Assembly: GCF_000410875.1 (NCBI RefSeq)
Contig: NZ_AROI01000031.1
Span: 1 to 62,611, forward strand
DNA length: 62,611 bases
Reading direction: 5' to 3'
Source of the DNA: Halopseudomonas pelagia CL-AP6
GTDB taxonomy: Bacteria; Pseudomonadota; Gammaproteobacteria; Pseudomonadales; Pseudomonadaceae
Positions 1 through 9,060 of the stretch are shown piece by piece. The notes under the pieces are model-generated. The model worked only from the letters and a program-made list of their open reading frames with translations. It was not told the origin of the DNA and did no database searches. How positions within the stretch are numbered: position 1 is the stretch's first letter; every line of letters begins with the position of its first letter. The position numbers and the translations under genes are program-made.

Positions 1-1078
1 TGGCGTCGAAGACGCGGCGGGCGCGGCGCTGGAAGACGATTTGAGCTGGCAGTTCACTACGGGTAACACGACGGATACCGTGGCGCCCGCGGCGAAGTTC
101 GCTTTGCTGGATGGTGCGGTAGAGGTGTCAATCAGCCGGAACATCACTGCGACCTTCTCCGAGAGCATTGATCCTACAACGGTTACCGCTAACAGCTTTA
201 CGCTGGAAACCGCTGGGGTTTCTGTTGACGGGGTTGTGAGCTATACCGGTAGCACGGCCGTATTTAATCCGGTTGATAATCTGCTGCCGGGGACGCTGTA
301 CACCGCGACCTTGACTACGATGATTACTGATCTGGCCAACCCGGCCAATGCTTTGCCGGCCGATCAGAGTGTGTCTTTCACGACTGAAAATAGTATGTTG
401 CCTGCTGCTGGGCCGGACCCGGTTTTGTTGGGTACCGCTGGCAATTTTGTGATGCTGTCCAAGACCGGTATTACTACCACGGGTGTCACAGAGATTACGG
501 GTGACATAGGTGTTAGCCCGATTAACGAAGCGGCAATCACTGGCTTTAGCCAGGCACGGGATGCCACTGATACCTTTTCCACTTCCGACCTGGTCACCGG
601 CAAGATCTACGCAGCCGATATGGCATCGCCAACGCCGATCTACCTGACTACTGCAATCAGCGACATGGAGCTGGCATTTAACGATGCTGCCGGTCGCAGC
701 AATCCTTTAGTCACCGAGCTGGGTGCTGGCGACATCAGCGGTGAAACACTGGCTCCTGGCCTGTACAAATGGGGCACGGGTGTTAGTGCGTCATCGGATT
801 TCACCTTTGATGGTGGCCCGAACGATGTATGGATTCTGCAGATTGACCAGGACCTGCTGTTGGAGACAGGCGTGGCCGTGCAATTGTCCGGCGGTGCCAA
901 GGCAGAGAATATCTTCTGGCAGGTAGCGGGTCAGGCTACGCTGCGCACGGGTGCCACGTTGAACGGTATTCTGCTAAGCAAGACGCAGATAGTGATGCAA
1001 ACAGGCTCTACCTTTAACGGCCGGGCACTTGCCCAGACGTTGGTGACTCTGGATGCGGTGATCGCCACTCAACCCTGA
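1..1078 (+). CDS. Ig-like (Big_5) and DUF3494 surface or ice-binding-type protein, 5' truncated
   Basis: The frame is open from base 2, so the start lies outside the window; about 358 residues are visible. It begins with the tail of one SbsA/Big_5 Ig-like repeat (ends SWQFTTG), followed by a complete second Big_5 repeat of about 100 residues ending SVSFTTEN. About 220 residues of DUF3494 (ice-binding-like) beta-solenoid then run to the C terminus, opening with LGTAGNFVMLSKTGITTTG and containing ITGDIGVSP. DUF3494 proteins bind ice or act as surface adhesins; Big_5 repeats usually form the stalk that presents them outside the cell. There is no C-terminal sorting signal. The family is clear; whether it binds ice or another surface cannot be read from the sequence. 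Confidence 0.88.
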   Translation, partial: GVEDAAGAALEDDLSWQFTTGNTTDTVAPAAKFALLDGAVEVSISRNITATFSESIDPTTVTANSFTLETAGVSVDGVVSYTGSTAVFNPVDNLLPGTLYTATLTTMITDLANPANALPADQSVSFTTENSMLPAAGPDPVLLGTAGNFVMLSKTGITTTGVTEITGDIGVSPINEAAITGFSQARDATDTFSTSDLVTGKIYAADMASPTPIYLTTAISDMELAFNDAAGRSNPLVTELGAGDISGETLAPGLYKWGTGVSASSDFTFDGGPNDVWILQIDQDLLLETGVAVQLSGGAKAENIFWQVAGQATLRTGATLNGILLSKTQIVMQTGSTFNGRALAQTLVTLDAVIATQP

Positions 1079-1095
1079 AGTTGACGGCGGTAGTG

Positions 1096-1122
1096 AAAAA
1101 GGACCCCTCGGGGTCCTTTTTT
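1096..1122. terminator. Bidirectional rho-independent terminator
   Basis: GGACCCC and GGGGTCC arms are flanked by five A on the left and a T run on the right. It sits between the ends of the DUF3494 gene (+) and the copper receptor gene (-) and can serve both strands. Confidence 0.85.
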
Positions 1123-1140
1123 ATTGCCTGGGTTTCAGCT

Positions 1141-3252
1141 CTAGAAGTCGAACTGGATTTTCGCCCACAGCGTCCGACCCGGTTCGTTGATCGCGACCGG
1201 GTCAGCGGGATAGCCGAATGCCGAGTTGCCGGCCAGGTTGAGATGTTCTGCATAGGCTTTGTCGAGCAGGTTGTCGACGCCGATGCTGACTTTCATATGC
1301 TCATCCAGGCGGTAGGCGCCATTCAGCGAGAGCACGCCAAAGCCAGCGCTGGCACCCACATCCTGGCCGACCACGTTGCCTTTGCCCGTATCAATACGGT
1401 TCTGCTCGGCCACTAGTCGCCAGAGTAATCCGGCGCTCCAGTCCGCCTGCTGATAGGTGAGCCCCAGACGGGTTTCCAGCGGCGGCATCTGCGCCAGTGC
1501 CTGCCCGGAGCTGCTGTTCTTGCCCCAGGCATAGGCGAGGGTCGCGTCGCCGGTCCAGTGGGCGTTCAACTCATAGGCCAGCCCCAGTTCGCCACCCATG
1601 ATACGCGCGTCGATATTGTCTGCCTGGCTGGTACGCGTGCCCATCATGTTGGTGGCATAGCTGAATAGTATGTAATCGCGCACCTGCCCAACATAGCCGG
1701 AGGCCCAGGCCTCGAGTTTGGGGCCCTTGTATTGAGCGCCAATGTCCAACTGAGTGGTTTTTTCCGGGCGGATGCCGTCAAAGGCATTGTCTGCGCCGGC
1801 CGGGCCGCTGCCTGCGGAGAACAGCTCCCAGTAGTCGGGGAAGCGCTGCACATGGCCGATGCCGGCGTAGACGGTGACTGGCGAGCCGGTCATATCCTGT
1901 TCGTAACGGGCGAAACCGCTAGGCAGGGTGTCGCTGCGTGTTTGCCCGGCGGTAGGGTTGGGCGTGCTCATACCCATGCGTGTGATGCTGTCGCGGAAGT
2001 CCTTGGTTGTTGCACGGTCCAGGCGTGCGCCAGTGACCACGCGAGCAAACTCACTGTGGTGCCAGGTCAGTTCGCCGAACAGGCCATAGTTGTGCATGAC
2101 TGCGTCCTTGTCCCAGGCGAATTGGTCCGCGTCGCTAAACTCGCCAGTCATCATGTTGTACTTGGACGCGCGTTTACGATGCTCGCTACGTAACACATCA
2201 ATACCGGTAACCAGCTCCAGATCCGTCCAGTACAAGGTGGCGGCGAAGCGCCCGCCGAGTGTCCGGCGATCGACCTGCGAAGCCATCGGCATGGGCATCA
2301 TACTGGTCGGGTCAGGCCGTCGTAGGCTGAAGTTGTCCATGATGTGATCGGCATAATTGTAGTACACCCGCGATTCGATCTTGTCGATGGCGCCCACGTT
2401 GGCTTTCTCAAAGCGCAGGCCGAGGCTTTCCCGGGCAAACTGGCTGCCGTCCATACCCCGTCCGGCGTAACGCGCCTCGCCATCGCCCTTACCCGCGCTG
2501 AGCTCAAGCAGGGTATCGCTGTCTGGCGTTAGGCCCAGCGCGACATCACCGTTCCACTTGCGCCACCTTGAAGGCACGGTATCGCCGTTGCCGTCGGCAT
2601 AGTCGTCGGAGCGGGCATCGTTGCCCACGATCCGCAGGTAGCCATCGCTATTGCCCACGGCGCCATCGATCAGCTTGTCGAAACGCCCATGGGAACCGGT
2701 CAACAGGCTGGCATGCAGGCGGCTGCCTGGCGCGTCGAACTGTTCCGCTTCGCGCTCGAAGCGCACTGTGCCGGCTGAGGCGCCCGGACCCCAGATAACG
2801 CTTTGCGGTCCCTTGATGACGGTCAGTTTGTCGAAGGTTTCAGGGGAAATGTATGAGCTGGGTGCATCCATGCGATTGGGGCAGGCACCCGGCATCTGAC
2901 CGTCGTTGGCGAGCAGATTCAGGCGTGAGCCAAACATGCCACGCAGCACCGGGTCACCATTGCTGCCACCGCTGCGAATGGCTGAGAACCCGGGGATGGT
3001 CTTCAGGTAGTCGGTGGCATCGCTGGCGGGTACCGGCTGCCTTGCATCCTTGGGGTCGGCAATGATGATTAGCGGCGAGCTTTGCTGTACTGCGGTGACC
3101 ACTAGAGGGGCCAGTTGTAGGGGCTCTGTCGTGTCGTTGGCTGTAGAGGCGTCGGCGGCGTAACCGCTGGCGGCACCACTCATCAATACCGCAAAGGCGA
3201 TTTGTCGGCGCAGGGCGGCGGTGTTTAAGGACAGCAGAAAAGGTGCTTGCAT
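1141..3252 (-). CDS. oprC: TonB-dependent copper receptor, OprC/NosA type
   Basis: A 703-residue outer-membrane receptor for copper import. An N-terminal signal peptide (about residues 1-33, ending GYAAD) is followed by a TonB-box-like stretch (LAPLVVTAV, 47-55), a plug domain (about 70-175, with VIKGPQSVIWGP) and a beta-barrel ending in the terminal aromatic signature KIQFDF. Cys124 and Met128 form a C-x3-M motif inside ACPNRMDAPSSYIS, which matches the plug copper ligands described for Pseudomonas OprC. A Met-rich loop (SMMPMPMAS, about 318-326) could supply further ligands. A DUF2946 gene lies upstream on the same strand, the usual partner in Pseudomonas copper loci. Family is certain; copper specificity rests on the C-x3-M motif and the neighbour. 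Confidence 0.9.
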   Translation of the reverse strand: MQAPFLLSLNTAALRRQIAFAVLMSGAASGYAADASTANDTTEPLQLAPLVVTAVQQSSPLIIIADPKDARQPVPASDATDYLKTIPGFSAIRSGGSNGDPVLRGMFGSRLNLLANDGQMPGACPNRMDAPSSYISPETFDKLTVIKGPQSVIWGPGASAGTVRFEREAEQFDAPGSRLHASLLTGSHGRFDKLIDGAVGNSDGYLRIVGNDARSDDYADGNGDTVPSRWRKWNGDVALGLTPDSDTLLELSAGKGDGEARYAGRGMDGSQFARESLGLRFEKANVGAIDKIESRVYYNYADHIMDNFSLRRPDPTSMMPMPMASQVDRRTLGGRFAATLYWTDLELVTGIDVLRSEHRKRASKYNMMTGEFSDADQFAWDKDAVMHNYGLFGELTWHHSEFARVVTGARLDRATTKDFRDSITRMGMSTPNPTAGQTRSDTLPSGFARYEQDMTGSPVTVYAGIGHVQRFPDYWELFSAGSGPAGADNAFDGIRPEKTTQLDIGAQYKGPKLEAWASGYVGQVRDYILFSYATNMMGTRTSQADNIDARIMGGELGLAYELNAHWTGDATLAYAWGKNSSSGQALAQMPPLETRLGLTYQQADWSAGLLWRLVAEQNRIDTGKGNVVGQDVGASAGFGVLSLNGAYRLDEHMKVSIGVDNLLDKAYAEHLNLAGNSAFGYPADPVAINEPGRTLWAKIQFDF

Positions 3253-3369
3253 CGTTGTTATCCACGATCAATGCCCGTGCGCGCAGGCACGCGGGCGGGG
3301 AATAAAGAAATTCGGTTATCGGTGTGGAAGCAACGAATCGGCCCAACCGTAGTTGGTCTTGGTTGTCAG

Positions 3370-3780
3370 TTAGCTGAACAGACCCGTTGCGCGGAAGGCA
3401 ACGGGAGAGGCACGCGGATTCAGGGCAGGCCAGGTAAAACGGGGGGCAGGTTTGATCCAGCTGTGGCGGGTCTGCGGCGCTGCCGGGTTGGCTGGCGGAT
3501 AATCAACTGACCAGTTTAGCGAGGTAAGCGCACTGCCATGGCCCAGTGAAGAGCATAGAGGGCAGCTGGATGCGAGATCGCCCGCCGCAGTGGCTGGTAG
3601 AATGTTGCCCAGGCCGAGTCTCGGGATGACATTGCCAGAGCCGCAGAATACCCCGTCGATAGCGCCAATATGCTGCCCAACCATCTGACTCTGATGAAAG
3701 CCGAACGTGAGCGCACTGAACAGCGTGCTCACGTAGAGCAACATGGCTATCGAGAAGCGCTGATGACGGACGGGTTTCAT
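3370..3780 (-). CDS. DUF2946-like membrane-anchored protein next to the copper receptor
   Basis: About 136 residues from the ATG at 3780; the frame stays open further upstream without a better start. An N-terminal hydrophobic segment (about 8-28) is followed by a loop with Cys residues including CPLCSSLGH (C-x2-C, then His) and a low-complexity Pro/Ala-rich tail. This layout matches DUF2946 proteins, which sit beside copper TonB receptors in Pseudomonas and carry a CxxC pair suited to metal binding. The gene is 117 bases upstream of the receptor gene on the same strand, so they may be co-transcribed. Sequence conservation is low, so the assignment leans on length, the CxxC motif and context. 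Confidence 0.6.
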   Translation of the reverse strand: MKPVRHQRFSIAMLLYVSTLFSALTFGFHQSQMVGQHIGAIDGVFCGSGNVIPRLGLGNILPATAAGDLASSCPLCSSLGHGSALTSLNWSVDYPPANPAAPQTRHSWIKPAPRFTWPALNPRASPVAFRATGLFS

Positions 3781-3859
3781 GTGCAGCATTCTAGCAGCGT
3801 TGGCAGCCAGGTGTGCTGTGAAAAACTGCGCGACTGATTGCCGCGCAGTGGGCGCGATT

Positions 3860-4240
3860 TTAACCGAGGCGATGCAAAGCGCAGATCTTGTTACCGGAGG
3901 GGTCACGCAGGTAGGCAAGATACATTTTCATGCCACCGCCTTCACGCACACCCGGCGGATCTTCACAGGTCACGCCGCCGTTGGCGATACCAGCCGCGTG
4001 CCAGGCGTCAGCCTGCTCGGCGCTGTCCATGGCGAAACCGACGGTGCTGCCGTTGCCGTGGGAGGCGGGCTGGTTATCGATTGGCTTGCTAAGGGCGAAG
4101 GTGCCGGTCTTGGTGAAATAGAAGCAACGCCCTTTGTCGTCGATGACGCCGGGTTTGCAGCCGACGACGCCGAGGATGGCGTCGTAGAAGGCCTTGGAGG
4201 CCTGAATATCGTTAGCACCGAGCATGACGTGACTGAACAT
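3860..4240 (-). CDS. VOC (glyoxalase/bleomycin-resistance) family protein
   Basis: A 126-residue single-domain VOC protein starting MFSHVMLGANDIQASKAFYD. The ATG at 4240 has a good Shine-Dalgarno sequence (AAAGGAAA) and gives the normal family length; a longer reading adds 23 unconserved residues. The C-terminal segment AYLRDPSGNKICALHR is the typical metal-proximal strand. VOC proteins of this size are metal-dependent lyases, dioxygenases or thiol-conjugating resistance enzymes; the substrate cannot be predicted. It lies 79 bases upstream of the DUF2946 gene on the same strand. Confidence 0.85.
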   Translation of the reverse strand: MFSHVMLGANDIQASKAFYDAILGVVGCKPGVIDDKGRCFYFTKTGTFALSKPIDNQPASHGNGSTVGFAMDSAEQADAWHAAGIANGGVTCEDPPGVREGGGMKMYLAYLRDPSGNKICALHRLG

Positions 4241-4517
4241 GGTGTTTCCTTTGTTTGTTGTTGGGAGTAACCGCTCTAGACTTGAGTGAAATGCCTGACT
4301 AGTCAACACCGTTATCGTAACAATCCAGTTCCTTGTTGTTCTGCGATGCTACCTTGCTGCCGGGAGATGAGAATGCCAATGGTTACTCTTGCGGTTACCA
4401 TCAGAATGCATATAAGCCCTTGTTCGTATTGAATTTTTAGTAGGGTGAAAAGGTAGTAATTCAGGGCGCTCTTGGGCACAATTCAGTTATTCATTGCCGT
4501 AGTCGGAGATTCGTACC

Positions 4518-4982
4518 ATGAAGGGCCAACAGGACGTCATCCACTGTCTCATCGCGCTGCTGCGCGGCGAGCTCGGTGCCCGCGATCAGTATTTTCTGCA
4601 CTCGCGGCTGTACGAAGATATGGGTTATGCCAAGCTGTATGAGCGCATAAACCACGAGATGGAAGAGGAAACCCAGCACGCCGATGCGATCCTCAAGCGC
4701 ATTCTGTTTCTGGAAGGCAAGCCTGACATGCGGCCCTCCGAGATCCATCCAGGCTACACCGTGACCGACATGCTGGCGGCTGATCTCAAGCTCGAATACG
4801 AGGTGCGCGAGAATCTGGTCAAGGCCATCACCCTGTGTGAGCAGCATCGTGACTATCAGACGCGGGAAATCCTTGAGGTGCAACTCAAGGATACCGAGGA
4901 AGATCATGCCTATTGGTTAGAGCAGCAACTGCGCCTGATCAAACTGGTGGGAATGGAGAATTATCTGCAATCGCAGATGTGA
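4518..4982 (+). CDS. ftnA: Bacterioferritin-like ferritin FtnA (BfrA), heme ligand absent
   Basis: A 154-residue 24-mer ferritin subunit that oxidises and stores iron. The di-iron ferroxidase ligands Glu18, Glu51, His54, Glu94, Glu127 and His130 are present. The bacterioferritin heme-ligand position 52 is Thr (E51-T-Q-H54) instead of Met, so the inter-subunit heme is probably not bound. This matches the Pseudomonas FtnA class, formerly BfrA ([22 protein letters not shown]). A heme-type BfrB is encoded near 36.5 kb. The gene stands alone after a 277-base spacer, has GGAG 8-9 bases before its ATG, and converges on dld. Confidence 0.95.
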   Translation: MKGQQDVIHCLIALLRGELGARDQYFLHSRLYEDMGYAKLYERINHEMEEETQHADAILKRILFLEGKPDMRPSEIHPGYTVTDMLAADLKLEYEVRENLVKAITLCEQHRDYQTREILEVQLKDTEEDHAYWLEQQLRLIKLVGMENYLQSQM

Positions 4983-5013
4983 TCTCAGGGCGCGAATACC
5001 TCCTTGCCCATGA

Positions 5014-7833
5014 TCACATCTTAGCGATAGACATGGGCCGGGTTACCTGGTCTACCAGATACACCAGCCCTTGGTAGTCGATACCGCTATGGCTGCTCAG
5101 GCCAATTTCGCAGGTGCGGCTGGTGGAAATGCCGACCTCGCAAAATTGCACTGCATCCTTTAGCGTACGCAGCGAATGCGCGTTGAGCTGTGGCAAGGTG
5201 AAGCCCTTGTCACCAGCAAAGCCGCAGCAGTGAATCCCTTCGGGGATCACCACCTGAGTACTGCAGCGCCGAGCAATGGCGATTAGCGCATCGGCTTCGC
5301 CCAGGTGCTGGGTGCTGCAGGTGACATGCACGGCTACCGCGGTGTCGACCGGCTGAAAATCCAGGCGCTCGAGTAAATGTTCACGGATAAAACGCACGGG
5401 ATCGTAGATGTCCAGCCGTTTATCGGCTGGGTTTTGCAGCAGTTTCAGGGTGCATGGGCTGGTGTCGCAGTAGATCGGATAGCGGCCCTGAGCACTGGCT
5501 TGCAGCAAGGCACCAAGCAGTTCTTCGCGCTTGCTTTCAGCCTGTTCGGGATAGCCTTTGGAGGCGAAGGGCTGACCACAGCAGAGGTTGTCCAAAGCCA
5601 GCGGAAAGACCACTTCAAAGCCGGCCTTCTCCAGCAGGGCGCGAGTCTTGTCCAGCAGTGATACCTGTTCGCCATTGGTTAACGCAGGCCCCATGGTCCG
5701 GGAAACACAGGCAGGCAGATAGACTACCTTGGGTTTGCTGGTGGTGGCAGTCGGCGTTGGTTCGACCCATTTGACCGGTTGCGGCATGGCCGGAGTCCAC
5801 TGCGGCAAGCGTTGCCCGGAAAGTTTGCGCAACCCGCTGCTGACAGTTTGTAGTCGCGGAGCACCGAGTAACCGCTGCACGCCGTTGGCCAGCGCCAAGG
5901 TCAGGCGTGTGCCCTTGAGTACGCTGGCAAAATGCTCGGCCAACCAGCGGGCACGGCCCTGATGCTGAGCCTGCTCGGCACGCAGTTCACGCACCAGATC
6001 GCCGGTATTGATGCCCACAGGGCAGCGTTGGGAGCACAATCCGGTGGCGGCGCAGCTGTCGATGCCCTGATACTGGAAATTTGCTTCGAGCTCGCGGGTA
6101 TCGACACCGGCGCGCTTGCGGGCCTGAATATCACGCCAGATGACGATGCGCTGGCGCGGCGTCAATGTCAGGCCGTTTGAGGGGCAGACCGGCTCGCAGA
6201 AACCACACTCGATGCATTTGTCGATGATCGGGTTGGCGGCGGGCAGGGGCTTGAAGTGTTTCAGGTGAATCTGCGGATCCTCTGACAACACCACATTTGG
6301 GTTGAGGATGCCTTGCGGGTCGAGCAGGCGCTTGATCGCCCACATCAGTTGATAGGCGTCGCTACCCCATTCCAGTTCAACGAACGGCGCCATGTTGCGC
6401 CCCGTACCGTGTTCACCCTTGAGGGCGCCACCGAACTCAGCCGCAACCAGTTGCGCCACGTCCTGCATGAAGGCTTCATAGCGGGCCTTTTCCGTCTCGC
6501 TGTCAAAGCCCTGGGTGAAGACGAAGTGCAGGTTGCCTTCCAGCGCATGGCCAAAGATGATGGCTTCGGCGTAGCCGTGTTTGTCGAACAGCTGAATCAG
6601 GCGGTTGACGCCCTCGGCCAGTTTCTCGACCGGAAAGGTCACGTCTTCAATAATCACCGTGGTGCCGGTGGCCCGTACCGCACCGACTGCCGGAAAGGTC
6701 TCCTTGCGGATCTTCCACAGCTGGTTGTAGACGACTGGGTCGGTGCTGAAGTCGACCTGCTTTTCCCGCTCGAAGTGCGCGACTGCCGCCATGGTCTGGG
6801 CAATCTGCTCGGTCAGCAATGCGGCGCTGGGTGCCCGCGATTCGATCAGTAGGGCACAGGCGCCCGCGGACAACTCGCGCACCCAGCCGGGCATGCCAGG
6901 CATGTTTTCCACCGAACGCAGGCTGCGGCGATCGAGCAGTTCGACGGCGGCGACCGGCTGTTGCTTGAGTATCGGTACGGCGCGGCAGCAGGTTTCCACG
7001 TCACTAAATACCAACAGCGCACTGGCCTTATGTGGGTGCTCAGCTACGGTGTGGTAGGTCACCGAGCTGATAAAGCCTAGCGTGCCTTCGGAACCGACCA
7101 TCAGGTGGGTGAGAATATCCAGCGGATCATCGAAGTCCACCAACGCGTTCAGCGACAATCCGGTGGTGTTCTTCAGCCGGTATTTATGCCGAATTCGCTC
7201 CGCCAGCTCCGTGTTGGCGCGGGTCTGTTGTCCTAGTTGCGCCAATTGCTCCAGCAGCGCGGCATGGCTCTGGCGGAAGGTGGACACCGTTGCTGGCTGT
7301 TCGGTATCCAGCAGCGTGCCATCAGCCAATAGCATGCGCATGCCCGAGAGCGTGTGATAGCTGTTTTGCGCGGTGCCACAGCACATGCCGCTGGAGTTGT
7401 TGGCGACGATACCGCCGATCTTGGCCGCGTTGATCGACGCCGGATCCGGGCCGATCTTGCGTTGCAGCGGGGCCAGTAGGGCGTTGGCGGCTGCGCCAAT
7501 GACGCCCGGTTGCAAGCGAATACGCTGGCCGCCGTCGAGCACTTCCCGGGCATTCCAGTGATCGCCCAAGACAATCAGTACCGAATCACTGATGGCCTGA
7601 CCGGACAAACTGGTGCCCGCCGCGCGGAAGGTCACCGGAACCTGATGGCGAGACGCGAGGCGCAGCAGAGCGATGACTTCCGTTTCGGACTCAACCCGGG
7701 CTACCAGCTTGGGAATAAGCCGGTAGAAGCTGGCGTCGGTACCGAACGCCAAGGTGGACAGTGGGTCGTCGAACAGGCGCTCGGCTGGCATCAATTGCCG
7801 TACGGCGGTGAGAAAATCGGCAGGCAGGCTCAT
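5014..7833 (-). CDS. dld: D-lactate dehydrogenase, FAD and Fe-S type
   Basis: 939 residues; the last gene of lldP-lldD-dld. An FAD-binding_4 (PCMH) domain (about 40-210, with GTSLSGQA) is followed by the FAD-oxidase C-terminal domain (about 270-510). Two 4Fe-4S cysteine clusters come next (CIECGFCEPVCP near 545 and CAATGLCSQRCPVG near 597), then a C-terminal cysteine-rich CCG region with CCGQPF and CCGFAGDKG. This three-part architecture is that of Pseudomonas NAD-independent D-lactate dehydrogenases, which feed electrons from D-lactate to the membrane quinone pool. Only 12 bases separate it from lldD, so co-translation is likely. Glycolate or another 2-hydroxyacid is the alternative substrate, but the operon makes D-lactate the best call. 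Confidence 0.93.
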   Translation of the reverse strand: MSLPADFLTAVRQLMPAERLFDDPLSTLAFGTDASFYRLIPKLVARVESETEVIALLRLASRHQVPVTFRAAGTSLSGQAISDSVLIVLGDHWNAREVLDGGQRIRLQPGVIGAAANALLAPLQRKIGPDPASINAAKIGGIVANNSSGMCCGTAQNSYHTLSGMRMLLADGTLLDTEQPATVSTFRQSHAALLEQLAQLGQQTRANTELAERIRHKYRLKNTTGLSLNALVDFDDPLDILTHLMVGSEGTLGFISSVTYHTVAEHPHKASALLVFSDVETCCRAVPILKQQPVAAVELLDRRSLRSVENMPGMPGWVRELSAGACALLIESRAPSAALLTEQIAQTMAAVAHFEREKQVDFSTDPVVYNQLWKIRKETFPAVGAVRATGTTVIIEDVTFPVEKLAEGVNRLIQLFDKHGYAEAIIFGHALEGNLHFVFTQGFDSETEKARYEAFMQDVAQLVAAEFGGALKGEHGTGRNMAPFVELEWGSDAYQLMWAIKRLLDPQGILNPNVVLSEDPQIHLKHFKPLPAANPIIDKCIECGFCEPVCPSNGLTLTPRQRIVIWRDIQARKRAGVDTRELEANFQYQGIDSCAATGLCSQRCPVGINTGDLVRELRAEQAQHQGRARWLAEHFASVLKGTRLTLALANGVQRLLGAPRLQTVSSGLRKLSGQRLPQWTPAMPQPVKWVEPTPTATTSKPKVVYLPACVSRTMGPALTNGEQVSLLDKTRALLEKAGFEVVFPLALDNLCCGQPFASKGYPEQAESKREELLGALLQASAQGRYPIYCDTSPCTLKLLQNPADKRLDIYDPVRFIREHLLERLDFQPVDTAVAVHVTCSTQHLGEADALIAIARRCSTQVVIPEGIHCCGFAGDKGFTLPQLNAHSLRTLKDAVQFCEVGISTSRTCEIGLSSHSGIDYQGLVYLVDQVTRPMSIAKM

Positions 7834-7845
7834 GATCTTTCCCCG

Positions 7846-8991
7846 TTAGTGTCCGAATTCACGCACCAGTAGATCAGCGCTGATCTCATTGACCGATCTG
7901 GTACCCGTCAACACCATGGCGACGCGCATTTCCTTCTCGATCAGCTCCAGCAGGTGGCTGACGCCCGCGCCACCGGCGGCGGCCAGGGCGTAGATGTAGG
8001 CCCGCCCGAGCATTGCACAGTCAGCGCCCAGCGCCAGCATGCGCAGGACATCCAGCCCGGAGCGTATGCCGGAGTCAGCCAGGATCTTCAGGTCTCCCTT
8101 GACCGCATCGGCGATGGCCGGCAGTGCCCGAGCGCTGGACAGCACGCCATCGAGTTGGCGTCCGCCATGGTTGGAGACAACAATGCCATCAGCGCCGAAG
8201 CGCACGGCATCACGCGCATCATCCGGGTCCAGAATGCCCTTGATGATCATCGGGCCTTCCCAGAACTCGCGAATCCATTCCAGGTCTTTCCAGGCAATCG
8301 ACTGATCAAAATTGGCGCCCAGCCAGCCGATATAGTCGGCCAGGCCGGTCGGGTTGCCGCGGTAGGCCGAGATGTTACCCAGATCATGTGGCCTGCCGAG
8401 CAAGCCAACATCCAGCGCCCAGCGTGGGTGGGTGACGGCCTGCAGCATGCGCCGCAGTGGCGCATTGGGTCCGCTCATGCCGGAGTGTGCATCACGGTAG
8501 CGTGCGCCGGGTGTTGGCATGTCTACGGTAAACACCAGGGTGTTGACGCCGGCAGCCTTGGCGCGTTCCAGCGCGTTCTTCATAAAGCCGCGATCTTTGA
8601 GTACATAGAGCTGGAACCACATAGGCCGGCTGATGGCTGGCGCAACTTCTTCGATCGGGCAGACAGATACGGTGGACAGGGTAAAGGGGATGCCCCTGTC
8701 GGCAGCCGCTTTAGCAGCCTGCACTTCGCCACGGCGGGCGTACATGCCGGTCAAACCCACGGGAGCCAGTGCGACCGGCATCGACAGGGTTTCGTCGAAC
8801 AGGCGCGTCTCCAGATTTAGCTCAGCCATGTTCTTCAGTACCCGCTGACGCAGGGCGATATCGGCCAGGTCAGAGACGTTGCGCTTGAGCGTGTGCTCGG
8901 CATAGGCGCCCCCGTCGATATAGTCGAACAGGAACGGAGGTAAACGGCGCTTGGCGGCAGCACGGTAATCAGTGGCAGCAGAAATGATCAT
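7846..8991 (-). CDS. lldD: L-lactate dehydrogenase (FMN, quinone-linked)
   Basis: 381 residues, close to the 396 of E. coli LldD. It is an FMN-dependent alpha-hydroxyacid oxidase TIM barrel that oxidises L-lactate to pyruvate at the inner membrane. The catalytic base is His275 in [10 protein letters not shown], with the paired Arg two residues later. The FMN-binding N-terminal segment [21 protein letters not shown] is intact. The gene is 69 bases downstream of lldP and 12 bases upstream of dld on the same strand, so one operon covers uptake and oxidation of both lactate isomers. Confidence 0.96.
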   Translation of the reverse strand: MIISAATDYRAAAKRRLPPFLFDYIDGGAYAEHTLKRNVSDLADIALRQRVLKNMAELNLETRLFDETLSMPVALAPVGLTGMYARRGEVQAAKAAADRGIPFTLSTVSVCPIEEVAPAISRPMWFQLYVLKDRGFMKNALERAKAAGVNTLVFTVDMPTPGARYRDAHSGMSGPNAPLRRMLQAVTHPRWALDVGLLGRPHDLGNISAYRGNPTGLADYIGWLGANFDQSIAWKDLEWIREFWEGPMIIKGILDPDDARDAVRFGADGIVVSNHGGRQLDGVLSSARALPAIADAVKGDLKILADSGIRSGLDVLRMLALGADCAMLGRAYIYALAAAGGAGVSHLLELIEKEMRVAMVLTGTRSVNEISADLLVREFGH

Positions 8992-9060
8992 GGCATAGGT
9001 CTCTGAATGTCTTTAAACGAACGGCGCCCCAGTATGGCTGGAGCGCTTTCAGGGCAAATA

